64,000 nucleotides of DNA from Pseudobacteriovorax antillogorgiicola. GTDB taxonomy: Bacteria; Bdellovibrionota_B; Oligoflexia; Oligoflexales; Oligoflexaceae. The stretch's first letter is position 1. Each line of letters opens with the position of its first letter. The notes below the pieces were generated by a model. That model worked only from the letters and a program-made list of their open reading frames with translations, was not told the DNA's origin and did not search any database. The stretch covers positions 62,001 to 126,000 of the forward strand of contig NZ_FWZT01000001.1 in NCBI RefSeq assembly GCF_900177345.1, read 5' to 3'. Of the stretch, positions 30,611 to 37,686 are shown piece after piece. A program made the translations under genes and the position numbers.

Positions 30611-31073
30611 CGATGAGCGCTGGATGGCATTAGCCTTGAGCCTAGCTCGATCCGCAGCCATGATCGATGAAGTTCCTGTGGGAGCCGTCATCACCTTCCA
30701 AGATCGCCTTCTTTGTACAGGTCTAAATCTGCGCGAAACGCTACAAGATCCCACAGCCCATGCAGAACTCCTGGCCATCAAGAAGGCAGCAAAACTCTTG
30801 GGTACGTGGCGTTTGGTGGACTGCGACCTGTTCGTCACCCTCGAACCCTGCGTCATGTGCAGTGGGGCGATTTTTCAAAGCCGCTTCCGTCGGGTTGTTT
30901 ACGGCACAGCCGACCCTAAAGGTGGGGCCTTGGGAAGCCTCTACTCCATCCATCAGGACGAGCGCCTCAATCACGCCTTTCCAGTAGAGCATGGTTTATT
31001 TGCCGATGAGTGCAGCCAAGTACTTAAAGATTTTTTTCGGCGCAAGCGCCGGCCGAAGCAGAAGGACGACTAG
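30597..31073 (+). CDS. tadA: tRNA-specific adenosine deaminase TadA, probable AUU start
   Basis: TadA deaminates A34 to inosine in the anticodon of tRNA-Arg(ACG). The zinc-site motifs are intact: TAHAELLAI (catalytic Glu) and the PC..C cysteines in EPCVMCSGA. From the ATT at 30597 the protein is 158 residues, starting IPSHDERWMALALSLA; the DERWM stretch matches family N-termini such as that of E. coli (HEYWM). From the ATG at 30624 the first helix would be cut, and its upstream sequence is a poor ribosome site. The start overlaps the Xer-like gene by 14 bp. The end overlaps msrQ (convergent) by 78 bp. Product identification is firm; the start is inferred. Confidence 0.9.
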   Translation: MPSHDDERWMALALSLARSAAMIDEVPVGAVITFQDRLLCTGLNLRETLQDPTAHAELLAIKKAAKLLGTWRLVDCDLFVTLEPCVMCSGAIFQSRFRRVVYGTADPKGGALGSLYSIHQDERLNHAFPVEHGLFADECSQVLKDFFRRKRRPKQKDD

Positions 31074-31619
31074 AAATACAGTTCCATAAAGCATGGGCTC
31101 CTGATAGTCCGACTTCACGAGCCAGACAAAGTGCAGTATTGCCATCGCCCCAGCACCATAAGCCAGGAGATGGAGTCGTTTCCAACGCCGATACCCCATC
31201 GCTCTAACAGACCAGTGATTAGATGTGATCGCCAATGGAACAAGTAGAAGATAAGCCAGCATTCCTGCCGCCATGAACTTCCGCTCTGTGATGTCTTCAA
31301 GCATAAGATTCACATCGCCACCATGATCGAGAACGACATAGGACAAGGCGTGTAGAGTTCCGTAAAAGAACACCGACAGCCCAACAGCTCGACGATAGCG
31401 TCCCAGCCTACGCCATTTAAGATGAACTTGAAGAGGGGTCAAAGTAAGGCTTAGAACCAAAAGGTTGAGAGCCCAAACTCCCGTTTCATGGGTTATAGCC
31501 TCCACCGGATTGGCACCAAGTCCATCGCTAAACCCCAGATAGAGCCAATAATAAAGTGGGCCACCCAGAAGGATTGCCACAAAAAAGCTATCGAGTTTTA
31601 CAATCGATGATTTCACCAT
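30996..31619 (-). CDS. msrQ: MsrQ heme-binding membrane subunit of methionine-sulfoxide reductase
   Basis: MsrQ is the quinone-linked, heme b inner-membrane partner that passes electrons to periplasmic MsrP, which reduces methionine sulfoxide. The 207-residue protein has six hydrophobic segments. It shows the family features PVEAITHETGVWAL, GTLHALSYVV (His), ITERKFMAAGMLAY and RWKRLHLLAYG (His). No msrP is adjacent, in contrast to the common msrPQ arrangement. A GGGGGG site precedes the ATG at 31619. Its 3' end overlaps the 3' end of tadA by 78 bp, so the two convergent mRNAs can pair. Confidence 0.9.
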   Translation of the reverse strand: MVKSSIVKLDSFFVAILLGGPLYYWLYLGFSDGLGANPVEAITHETGVWALNLLVLSLTLTPLQVHLKWRRLGRYRRAVGLSVFFYGTLHALSYVVLDHGGDVNLMLEDITERKFMAAGMLAYLLLVPLAITSNHWSVRAMGYRRWKRLHLLAYGAGAMAILHFVWLVKSDYQEPMLYGTVFLVVLLLRPALAPKKIFKYLAALIGK

Positions 31620-31682
31620 TTATCCCCCCTAAGAAATCCCGTACATTGGGGACTTTGCAATTGACACTGAGGAGGTCTCCCG

Positions 31683-32045
31683 TTGTTTTCTTATACGTTC
31701 TACAAGATTCTACACTACCTGGGAATTTTCATGGTTTTCTCCGGCTTGGGTGCCCAGTGCCTGCACGCTCTGAACGGTGGCGATAAGAACCATAAAGGGA
31801 GAAAATGGCTGGGCATCATGCATGGCTTGGGCCTCCTAATCGCACTTATTGCGGGCTTTGGCCTGTTGGCGCGCATCGGCACAGGCGTTCAAGGCTGGGT
31901 CATGGTCAAGTTGGCTATCTGGGTCTTGCTAGGGGGCGTTGGCGCGATTGCAGCTCGAAAGCAAAATATTGCTGGGATGATGTGGATCTTGATTCTATTA
32001 CTGGGCTGGGGCGCAGCATTTATGGCTGTGAAAAAACCTCTTTAG
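31683..32045 (+). CDS. Small integral membrane protein (about four spans)
   Basis: This 120-residue protein is nearly all hydrophobic, with about four transmembrane segments (HYLGIFMVFSGLGAQCLHAL, GIMHGLGLLIALIAGFGLL, WVMVKLAIWVLLGGVGAI and MMWILILLLGWGAAF). No charged catalytic motif is visible, though a short basic loop (NHKGRK) lies after the first segment. It is a hypothetical inner-membrane protein. Translation starts at TTG 31683, which has GGAGG 7 nt upstream; there is no in-frame ATG with similar support. It converges on the cyclophilin gene and ends right before a hairpin terminator. Confidence 0.8.
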   Translation: MFSYTFYKILHYLGIFMVFSGLGAQCLHALNGGDKNHKGRKWLGIMHGLGLLIALIAGFGLLARIGTGVQGWVMVKLAIWVLLGGVGAIAARKQNIAGMMWILILLLGWGAAFMAVKKPL

Positions 32046-32047
32046 AG

Positions 32048-32065
32048 AAGCCACCGAAGTGGCTT
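32048..32065. terminator. Bidirectional terminator hairpin
   Basis: AAGCCAC and GTGGCTT form a 7-bp perfect stem around a four-base loop (CGAA on the plus strand, UUCG on the minus). It sits 2 bp after the plus-strand stop, between convergent genes. U-rich sequence (TTTACTCTTA) follows on the plus side; the minus side has CTCTAAAG and is weaker. Confidence 0.7.
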
Positions 32066-32070
32066 TACTC

Positions 32071-32604
32071 TTACTTCGCTTTTTCTGAGACAGTTGCCTT
32101 TTTGATAACAACATCTTCCAGTGGGCGGTCCTGAGCACCAGTTTTCACGGCGCCGATCGCCTTAACTACTGCCAGGCTTTCATCATCCTTGGTCGCTCCA
32201 AAGACAGTGTATTGGTTATCCAAATAAGGCACCTTCTCCAGGCAAAGAAAAAATTGTGATCCTGCAGAGTTGGGGTCATTAGTTCGGGCCATAGACAGCA
32301 CACCTGGAAGGTGAGGCTTGTCGTTAAACTCAGCATCGATCGTGTATCCGGGGCCACCCATACCAGTGCCATCAGGACATCCACCCTGAATCACAAAGCC
32401 GGGTACGATACGGTGAAACGTAAGATTGTCATAATATCCAACCTTTGCCAGGGCGATCATGTTACCACAATGTCCTGGTGCAATTTCCGGATAGAACTCA
32501 AGATTGATATCACCCATCGAAGTTTCGAAAGTCAATTCGTAGGAATTTTTCTCAAAGTCAATGTTTTTAAGGGCTTCCTGAACTTCGCTTGTTACATTTG
32601 CCAT
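32071..32604 (-). CDS. Cyclophilin-type peptidyl-prolyl cis-trans isomerase
   Basis: Cyclophilins speed cis-trans isomerisation of Xaa-Pro bonds in protein folding. The active-site stretch FHRIVPGFVIQGG contains the catalytic Arg, and NSAGSQFFLCL carries the conserved Gln and Phe. The 177-residue protein lacks a signal peptide, so it is cytoplasmic (PpiB-like). The first ~25 residues (MANVTSEVQEALKNIDF) are an N-terminal extension of moderate length. ATG 32604 has AAGGA 6 nt upstream. It has its own terminator-flanked position, so it is likely a single-gene unit. Confidence 0.93.
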   Translation of the reverse strand: MANVTSEVQEALKNIDFEKNSYELTFETSMGDINLEFYPEIAPGHCGNMIALAKVGYYDNLTFHRIVPGFVIQGGCPDGTGMGGPGYTIDAEFNDKPHLPGVLSMARTNDPNSAGSQFFLCLEKVPYLDNQYTVFGATKDDESLAVVKAIGAVKTGAQDRPLEDVVIKKATVSEKAK

Positions 32605-32780
32605 GTTGCATCCTTGTCTTTACTGAACGACGATGTCTTCCTGCTAAAGGAAAGGGCTCCTCTGGTCAACGGCAAATTACGAAAACTGCTCCCAATTCTT
32701 GCAAATGGATTGACAAATTACGTCAAAAAGGCAATAAGCTAGGGCTCGAAAAACGATCAGATTGCCGAATAGGATTCGCC

Positions 32781-33962
32781 ATGCTTCAGCCATATATCGC
32801 TACTTGCCCCCTGGAAATTCAAGACCTTGTCGCAGCTGAGTTGCGCACACAGGGAGGCACCAAAATCCGAAGTGGTTTTAAAGCCATCCAGTTTGAGGCT
32901 AAGGAGGAGAACATCTATCGCATGCACCTCGGCCTTCGCACTGTGAGTCGCCTTCTTAAAGTACTTAAAACTGGTTCAGGAAGCTCTCTCGCCATCATCA
33001 CAAACCAAGCCAGCAAGGTGAAATGGGACGACTACCTCAATGAATCTACCAGTTTTCTGATCGAAGGCGTAGCTGGCGATCGAGGCCCTAAGGCACCTAG
33101 TTCAACACAGATCAGCAAGGCGGTGAGATTTGGGCTGGAGCAGTACTACCAGCGGAAGGGTCTGCAAAAGCCTAGGGTCGACCTTAAGAACCCCAAAGCA
33201 AAAATCATAGCCTTCGTTCACGAGCAACGGCTTACCATCAGCATAGACACTTCCGGCAAGACCTTTCATAAGCGTGGCTACAAGCTAGAATCTCACCCAG
33301 CACCGGTCAAGGAGACCCTCGCCGCAGCGATCCTAAGTGCTGCGGGCTACGATGGGTCGGAAAACTTATACGACCCTATGTGCGGCAGTGGGACTATCGC
33401 TATCGAAGGAGCGTATATCAGCTTAGATAAGGCACCCTTGATTCATCGTAAGAAGGGTGAGTTTGCATTAGAAAATTTAAAGGACTTCAACTACCAGCTT
33501 TGGCGTTCAGTGCAAGACGAGGTTCGTCAGTCCAAGCGCGGCGAAGCTCCAGCAGGCATTTATGCTTCTGATATCAGCGGTGAGTTTGTCGAGATGGCTC
33601 GGTCTCATGCTCTGCGCGCTAGGGTTGAGAAGCACATTCAGTTCAAGCACGGCAGCTTTTTCGAACTTCAGCCCCCATGCGATCCTGGCCTCCTCGTCTG
33701 TAACCTGCCTTATGGCGAGCGGTTGGATGGTCAAGGCCAAGAGTCTATCAAAGACTTCTATCAAGAAATTGGCAACACTCTAAAACGGCAATATTCTGGA
33801 TGGCGTGTGGCTTTGCTCGCTGCAGAAGATGCCCCCTATAAGTTTATCGGATTGCGCCCTAGCAAAAAGATCCCGTTGCTTAACGGCAGCATTCGCTGCA
33901 AGCTCCTCATCTTTGAAATGTATCGAGGTAGCCGCAAGGGCAAAGAGCAGACGGAAGCTTGA
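32781..33962 (+). CDS. RlmL-type THUMP and UPF0020 RNA methyltransferase
   Basis: This 393-residue enzyme is a SAM-dependent guanine-N2 methyltransferase by family. An N-terminal THUMP-type RNA-binding domain (QPYIATCPLEIQDLVAAELR) is followed by the UPF0020 catalytic domain with LYDPMCGSGTIAIEGAY (SAM pocket, ~residue 195) and the catalytic NLPYGERL (near residue 310). It corresponds to the N-terminal half of E. coli RlmKL (23S rRNA m2G2445) or RlmG/RlmL relatives. It lacks the C-terminal RlmK half. ATG 32781 has AGGA 6 nt upstream. The open frame extends 64 codons further upstream, but those codons show no family similarity. The target base is inferred from the family. Confidence 0.88.
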   Translation: MLQPYIATCPLEIQDLVAAELRTQGGTKIRSGFKAIQFEAKEENIYRMHLGLRTVSRLLKVLKTGSGSSLAIITNQASKVKWDDYLNESTSFLIEGVAGDRGPKAPSSTQISKAVRFGLEQYYQRKGLQKPRVDLKNPKAKIIAFVHEQRLTISIDTSGKTFHKRGYKLESHPAPVKETLAAAILSAAGYDGSENLYDPMCGSGTIAIEGAYISLDKAPLIHRKKGEFALENLKDFNYQLWRSVQDEVRQSKRGEAPAGIYASDISGEFVEMARSHALRARVEKHIQFKHGSFFELQPPCDPGLLVCNLPYGERLDGQGQESIKDFYQEIGNTLKRQYSGWRVALLAAEDAPYKFIGLRPSKKIPLLNGSIRCKLLIFEMYRGSRKGKEQTEA

Positions 33963-34035
33963 CGTGCGTTCCTTCAAGGGAACGTGCTGTATTCTATTGG
34001 AGTACAGCTGGTTATGGTTAGTACGGCCATGCTAC

Positions 34036-34806
34036 TTAAGATCGCTGCCGACGGACTTCATAGGCCAGAATAGCAGCAGAAACCGATACATTCAAAGAGT
34101 CGCAGACCCCCAGCATGGGAATCTTCACTGCGGTCCCATGGGATTCCCAAAAGCCAGAGAGGCCATGAGCTTCACTACCTAAAACAATTGCCGCCGAGGA
34201 TTTAAGATCGAGGCCGTAGTAGAAAGAGTCGCTATGGGGGGAAGCTGTTACCAACTGAACCTTGTGCTGCTGGCAAAAATCTAAAAACTCCTGATGGCGA
34301 GACCTGATTACGGGTACCGAAAAAGCTGCTCCCAGGCTAGCACGGATGCAGTTAGGGTTGTAAAGATCGGCGGTTTCATCCAACAACACCAGACCATCAG
34401 CACCAGCCCCATCTGCTGTGCGGAGGATAGCACCCAGATTGCCAGGCTTTTCTAAGCCTTCGGCAACTATAAGAAATAAGTTTTCCCGAGGTAGATCATC
34501 CAGATACGCATATCGCGGCTGACCCACAGAGCATAGCCCACCGGTGCTATCTCGGAGAGCAATTTTTTCAAAAACTGCCGGGCTCACCCAGGTCACCAAG
34601 TCTGGATTTTTCTCAACCAGACTTTTTCCTAGCTCTCCAAGACTAGCCTTGCAAGCATAGATCTCTAGAACCTGAATCCCGTTTCGAATGGCTCGATCCG
34701 TTTCCCGATCACCCTCAAGCAAAAAACGTTGCATCCGCCGCCGGTGCTTCCCGTCCCGCAGCTTGATTAAGTCTTTGATCTTTTGGTTTTTAAGGGATTC
34801 AATCAT
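34036..34806 (-). CDS. TrmH/SpoU family RNA 2'-O-methyltransferase
   Basis: This is a second SPOUT methylase, 256 residues, distinct from the one at 23.4 kb. Motifs are AEGLEKPGNLGAILRTAD, IVLGSEAHGLSG and IPMLGVCDSLNVSVSAAI. The N-terminal domain (KNQKIKDLIKLRDGKHRR, FLLEGDRETDRAI) is the substrate-binding part typical of TsnR/RlmB relatives. ATG 34806 (IESLKNQK) starts 4 nt after the stop of the upstream methylase. An in-frame start farther upstream (34878) would overlap it by 68 bp. The pair is therefore an operon of two RNA methylases. The RNA target is not determined. Confidence 0.88.
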   Translation of the reverse strand: MIESLKNQKIKDLIKLRDGKHRRRMQRFLLEGDRETDRAIRNGIQVLEIYACKASLGELGKSLVEKNPDLVTWVSPAVFEKIALRDSTGGLCSVGQPRYAYLDDLPRENLFLIVAEGLEKPGNLGAILRTADGAGADGLVLLDETADLYNPNCIRASLGAAFSVPVIRSRHQEFLDFCQQHKVQLVTASPHSDSFYYGLDLKSSAAIVLGSEAHGLSGFWESHGTAVKIPMLGVCDSLNVSVSAAILAYEVRRQRS

Positions 34807-34810
34807 GACT

Positions 34811-35653
34811 CTAGTTCCGAATGAAGAAACAGCTCGCACCGCTCGGTAGGGCTCGGCCTCCATCTTGCTCCTCAACAAGCATCTCGCTGAGCTGGAACTC
34901 TCCGGTTATATCGCCCACGAGTTCGAGCAGATTATTTTTCATCGCCACAGGGGTATAGCCGTGAGAATGAGAGCTGAGAAGAATAAACTTAAAGTCCTCA
35001 TGGAGGATCTCTTTAATGCCATCCAAAAGAGGCGAAAGGTGCTCTTCGATCTTCCAGACCTCGTTCTTACTCCCGCGACCAAAGCTCGGTGGATCTAAGA
35101 TGACTCCATGATAGCGTCGACCTCGGCGCGCTTCCTTCGCAACAAATTTCTGGGCATCATCAACGATCCATCTGATCGGGTGATCTGCTAGCTGATTCGC
35201 TTCAGCGTTCTCACGAGCCCAAGCGACACTGGTCTTCGAGGCATCGACATGAACGACCTTAGCACCCCCTTGAGCCGCTGCAAGCGAAGAGCCACCGGTG
35301 TAAGCAAAAAGGTTCAAGACCTCCATATCGGGCTTCGACAGGGAGCGTATAGTTTGCCAATTGCTTATCTGTTCGGCAAACACACCCAAATGACCAAAGT
35401 CGGTGCGCTTTAATTTCAAATTCAAGCCACCATAGTCAATGAACCACTCACGATCGAGACGCTTGTTCAATACCGTCCACTTACCATCTCCCCCGGAAAA
35501 GCGTTTGAAGACCACATCCACATCCCGCTTCCACTCGGATGCTGGCAGGCGAGGTCGCCACACAGCTTGGGGTGAAGGCCGAACCATGCGATAGGGTCCA
35601 ATTTGTTCAAGCTTTTGAAAGTTTCCAGAATCGATGAGTTGGTAGGTATTCAT
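34811..35653 (-). CDS. SAM-dependent RNA methyltransferase (RlmI-like/PF10672 type)
   Basis: This 280-residue class I methyltransferase has a SAM site LNLFAYTGGSSLAAAQGGA near residue 115, the acidic DASKTSVAWARENAEAN, and the catalytic-type loop ILDPPSFGRG near residue 190. It resembles proteins in the RlmI family (23S rRNA m5C1962 methylation) but lacks the N-terminal PUA domain, so it is the short form of the group. The N-terminal ~75 residues contain VVFKRFSGGDGKW. The gene is 90 bp after the end of ald and coupled to the TrmH-like gene downstream. A compound hairpin lies in the 90-bp gap upstream of the start. Confidence 0.85.
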   Translation of the reverse strand: MNTYQLIDSGNFQKLEQIGPYRMVRPSPQAVWRPRLPASEWKRDVDVVFKRFSGGDGKWTVLNKRLDREWFIDYGGLNLKLKRTDFGHLGVFAEQISNWQTIRSLSKPDMEVLNLFAYTGGSSLAAAQGGAKVVHVDASKTSVAWARENAEANQLADHPIRWIVDDAQKFVAKEARRGRRYHGVILDPPSFGRGSKNEVWKIEEHLSPLLDGIKEILHEDFKFILLSSHSHGYTPVAMKNNLLELVGDITGEFQLSEMLVEEQDGGRALPSGASCFFIRN

Positions 35654-35668
35654 AGGCTCCCATCAGCA

Positions 35669-35724
35669 GGGGTTCGAAAATTCGTCTCCCCACTAGGGGG
35701 CAGACAAAGCCGTTTTCGAACTCC
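35669..35724. other. Compound hairpin in the ald/RlmI-like gap
   Basis: Outer arms at 35669-35680 and 35713-35724 pair over 12 bp, including a 9-bp perfect core (35672-35680 with 35713-35721, TTCGAAAA/TTTTCGAA). An inner stem GTCTCCCC (35684-35691) pairs with GGGG at 35697-35700 and AGAC at 35702-35705, with C35701 bulged. No long T-run follows, so it could be a terminator of ald with weak tail, or a leader structure for the methylase gene. Confidence 0.55.
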
Positions 35725-35743
35725 TAACAATCGGTTCAAATTC

Positions 35744-36850
35744 TTAGAAGTTGATATCTTGATAATCGAGGCCAAGAGCTTCAGCCACGGCACGGTAAGT
35801 CGCGATACCTTGGAAGGTATTCAATCCTAGTTTCAACGCTGGATCTAACGCCAATGCTTTTTCCAGACCCTTATTAGCGAGGTCCATCGCATACTTATGG
35901 GTAACATTAGTCAAGGCATACGTACTTGTTCTAGGTACATCACCAGGGATGTTCGTCACACCATAGTGAATGACATCCTCTTCAACGAATACAGGGTCGT
36001 CGTGAGTGGTTGGCTTAATGGTTTCGATACAACCACCTTGATCGATTGCAACGTCGACCACCGCAGAGTTGCGTTCCATAGTTGCAATCATCTCACGATT
36101 GACAAGGCATGGAGCTTTTGCACCTGCGATAAGAACCGCGCCAACGACGAGATCCGACTCTTCAACTGATTTAGAGATATTCTCTGGGTTCGACATCAGA
36201 GTGTCGATATCAGTGCCGAAAACGTCATCCAGGTAGGCAAGGCGAGCAGCATTCACGTCTAGCATCGTCACACGAGCACCGAGGCCAATAGCCATCTTCG
36301 CTGCATTGATACCAACCACGCCACCACCAATGATTGTTACGCGACCGCGACGAACACCGGGAACGCCACCCAGTAGGAGGCCTTTACCACCACGGTGTTT
36401 CTGTAAGCACTGCGCACCAACCTGAACAGACATGCGACCTGCAACTTCACTCATGGGCGTGAGGAGAGGCAAAGCGCCATTGGGCAATTGAATGGTTTCG
36501 TAAGCAATGGCAGATACCTTACGCTTCACCAGCTCATGTCCCAAGTCTTGAGCAGCAGCTAGGTGTAAGTAAGTGTATAGAATTTGGCCTTCACGCATGA
36601 GAGGGAATTCCTCAGCGATGGGCTCTTTGACTTTCATTATCATTTCAGCTTGGCCCCAAACATCTCCCGCAGTAGGAAGGATTTTAGCACCAGCTAGTTT
36701 ATATTCTTCGTCCGTGATACCGGCACCCAAACCAGCGCCTTGCTGGATGAGTACTTCATGTCCCGCAGCCGTGAACATCTTCACTCCGCCTGGCACCACA
36801 GCCACGCGATTCTCTCTGTTTTTTACCTCTTTGGGTACACCGATGATCAT
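35744..36850 (-). CDS. ald: Alanine dehydrogenase
   Basis: Ald interconverts L-alanine and pyruvate with NAD and ammonia. The protein is 368 residues, close to the usual ~371. Family features are [16 protein letters not shown] at the start, [27 protein letters not shown] and the Rossmann fold [18 protein letters not shown] (near residue 172). The conserved catalytic KVKEPIAEE Lys and the His of YTYLHLA are present. The ATG at 36850 has GGGG with spacing of ~7. No paired regulator is adjacent. It is preceded by the PhnP-like gene cluster, with a 67-bp gap. Confidence 0.95.
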   Translation of the reverse strand: MIIGVPKEVKNRENRVAVVPGGVKMFTAAGHEVLIQQGAGLGAGITDEEYKLAGAKILPTAGDVWGQAEMIMKVKEPIAEEFPLMREGQILYTYLHLAAAQDLGHELVKRKVSAIAYETIQLPNGALPLLTPMSEVAGRMSVQVGAQCLQKHRGGKGLLLGGVPGVRRGRVTIIGGGVVGINAAKMAIGLGARVTMLDVNAARLAYLDDVFGTDIDTLMSNPENISKSVEESDLVVGAVLIAGAKAPCLVNREMIATMERNSAVVDVAIDQGGCIETIKPTTHDDPVFVEEDVIHYGVTNIPGDVPRTSTYALTNVTHKYAMDLANKGLEKALALDPALKLGLNTFQGIATYRAVAEALGLDYQDINF

Positions 36851-36917
36851 AAGACTACCCCATGTTCATAGTTAAAGGATCCGCACCGAAAACAGACCGT
36901 TATTACGCTAGTCAGGC

Positions 36918-37679
36918 TTACAGGTCAATGATCATTCCGTCGTAGGTTAGAGAGGCGAACGAGGGCAGCCTCTCCGAGTCTCTTAAGTACTCAACTTCAT
37001 GAGCCAAATGTGAGATATAGCCAGCCTTTACACCTAAATCTTCGAACAGTTTCAGGGTCTCGGGGATCACACTATGGGTATAATGCTCACCAAAGTGGAT
37101 ACCACTAGCCACCATCACATCGATCTTGCCTCTCCAGCTTTCGATCTGTTCTTCAGAAAATTTTTTAAAATCAGTAGCATAAGCAAATCGACCGATTTTG
37201 AAAGCGCATGAATCCACCGAGCCGTGATGCAGACGGGCCGTTTCGATTTTGAGCCCTTGAAAATCAAAGTCTCCGTCAATTATACGGACATCAACTTGGG
37301 GGACAGCACCCCGATAACCCGTGTCTTGAAACGCATAGGAAAAGCGCGTTTTTAGCTCCTCTTCGTATTCCGGCATCAGATATAATGGAAGTACGCTTTT
37401 GGAGTGAAACCAAAAAGCTCTCAGGTCATCGAAACCATGAGCATGGTCGGCATGCATGTGGGTATAAAATACGGCGTCGATGGCTTCGATACCTTGCCTG
37501 ACCACCTGGAGTCGCATTTCAGGGGCTGTATCGATGAGTATAGTCTTGCCATCAACTTCTACAGCTATCGACGCGCGGGTGCGCTTATTTTTAGGTTCTG
37601 TGCTTTGACAAACTTCGCAGTGGCAGCCAATAACCGGCACTCCAGCTGATGTTCCTGAACCTAAAATATGAACCCGCAT
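36918..37679 (-). CDS. PhnP-like metallo-beta-lactamase-fold hydrolase
   Basis: This 253-residue protein has the MBL fold with metal motif THMHADHAHGFDD (HxHxDH) near residue 75, further ligands HHGSVD and YATDFKKFS, and late His (SHLAHEVEYL). The N-terminal LGSGTSAGVPVIGCHCEVC includes the zinc-binding Cys pair and matches PhnP/PqqB-type phosphodiesterases. PhnP cleaves cyclic ribose phosphodiesters in phosphonate use, but no phn genes occur here, so the substrate is uncertain. It starts 7 bp after the recQ stop, with its ribosome site AAGGTGAGG overlapping recQ's end, so it is probably coupled to recQ. Confidence 0.88.
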   Translation of the reverse strand: MRVHILGSGTSAGVPVIGCHCEVCQSTEPKNKRTRASIAVEVDGKTILIDTAPEMRLQVVRQGIEAIDAVFYTHMHADHAHGFDDLRAFWFHSKSVLPLYLMPEYEEELKTRFSYAFQDTGYRGAVPQVDVRIIDGDFDFQGLKIETARLHHGSVDSCAFKIGRFAYATDFKKFSEEQIESWRGKIDVMVASGIHFGEHYTHSVIPETLKLFEDLGVKAGYISHLAHEVEYLRDSERLPSFASLTYDGMIIDL

Positions 37680-37686
37680 GACAACC

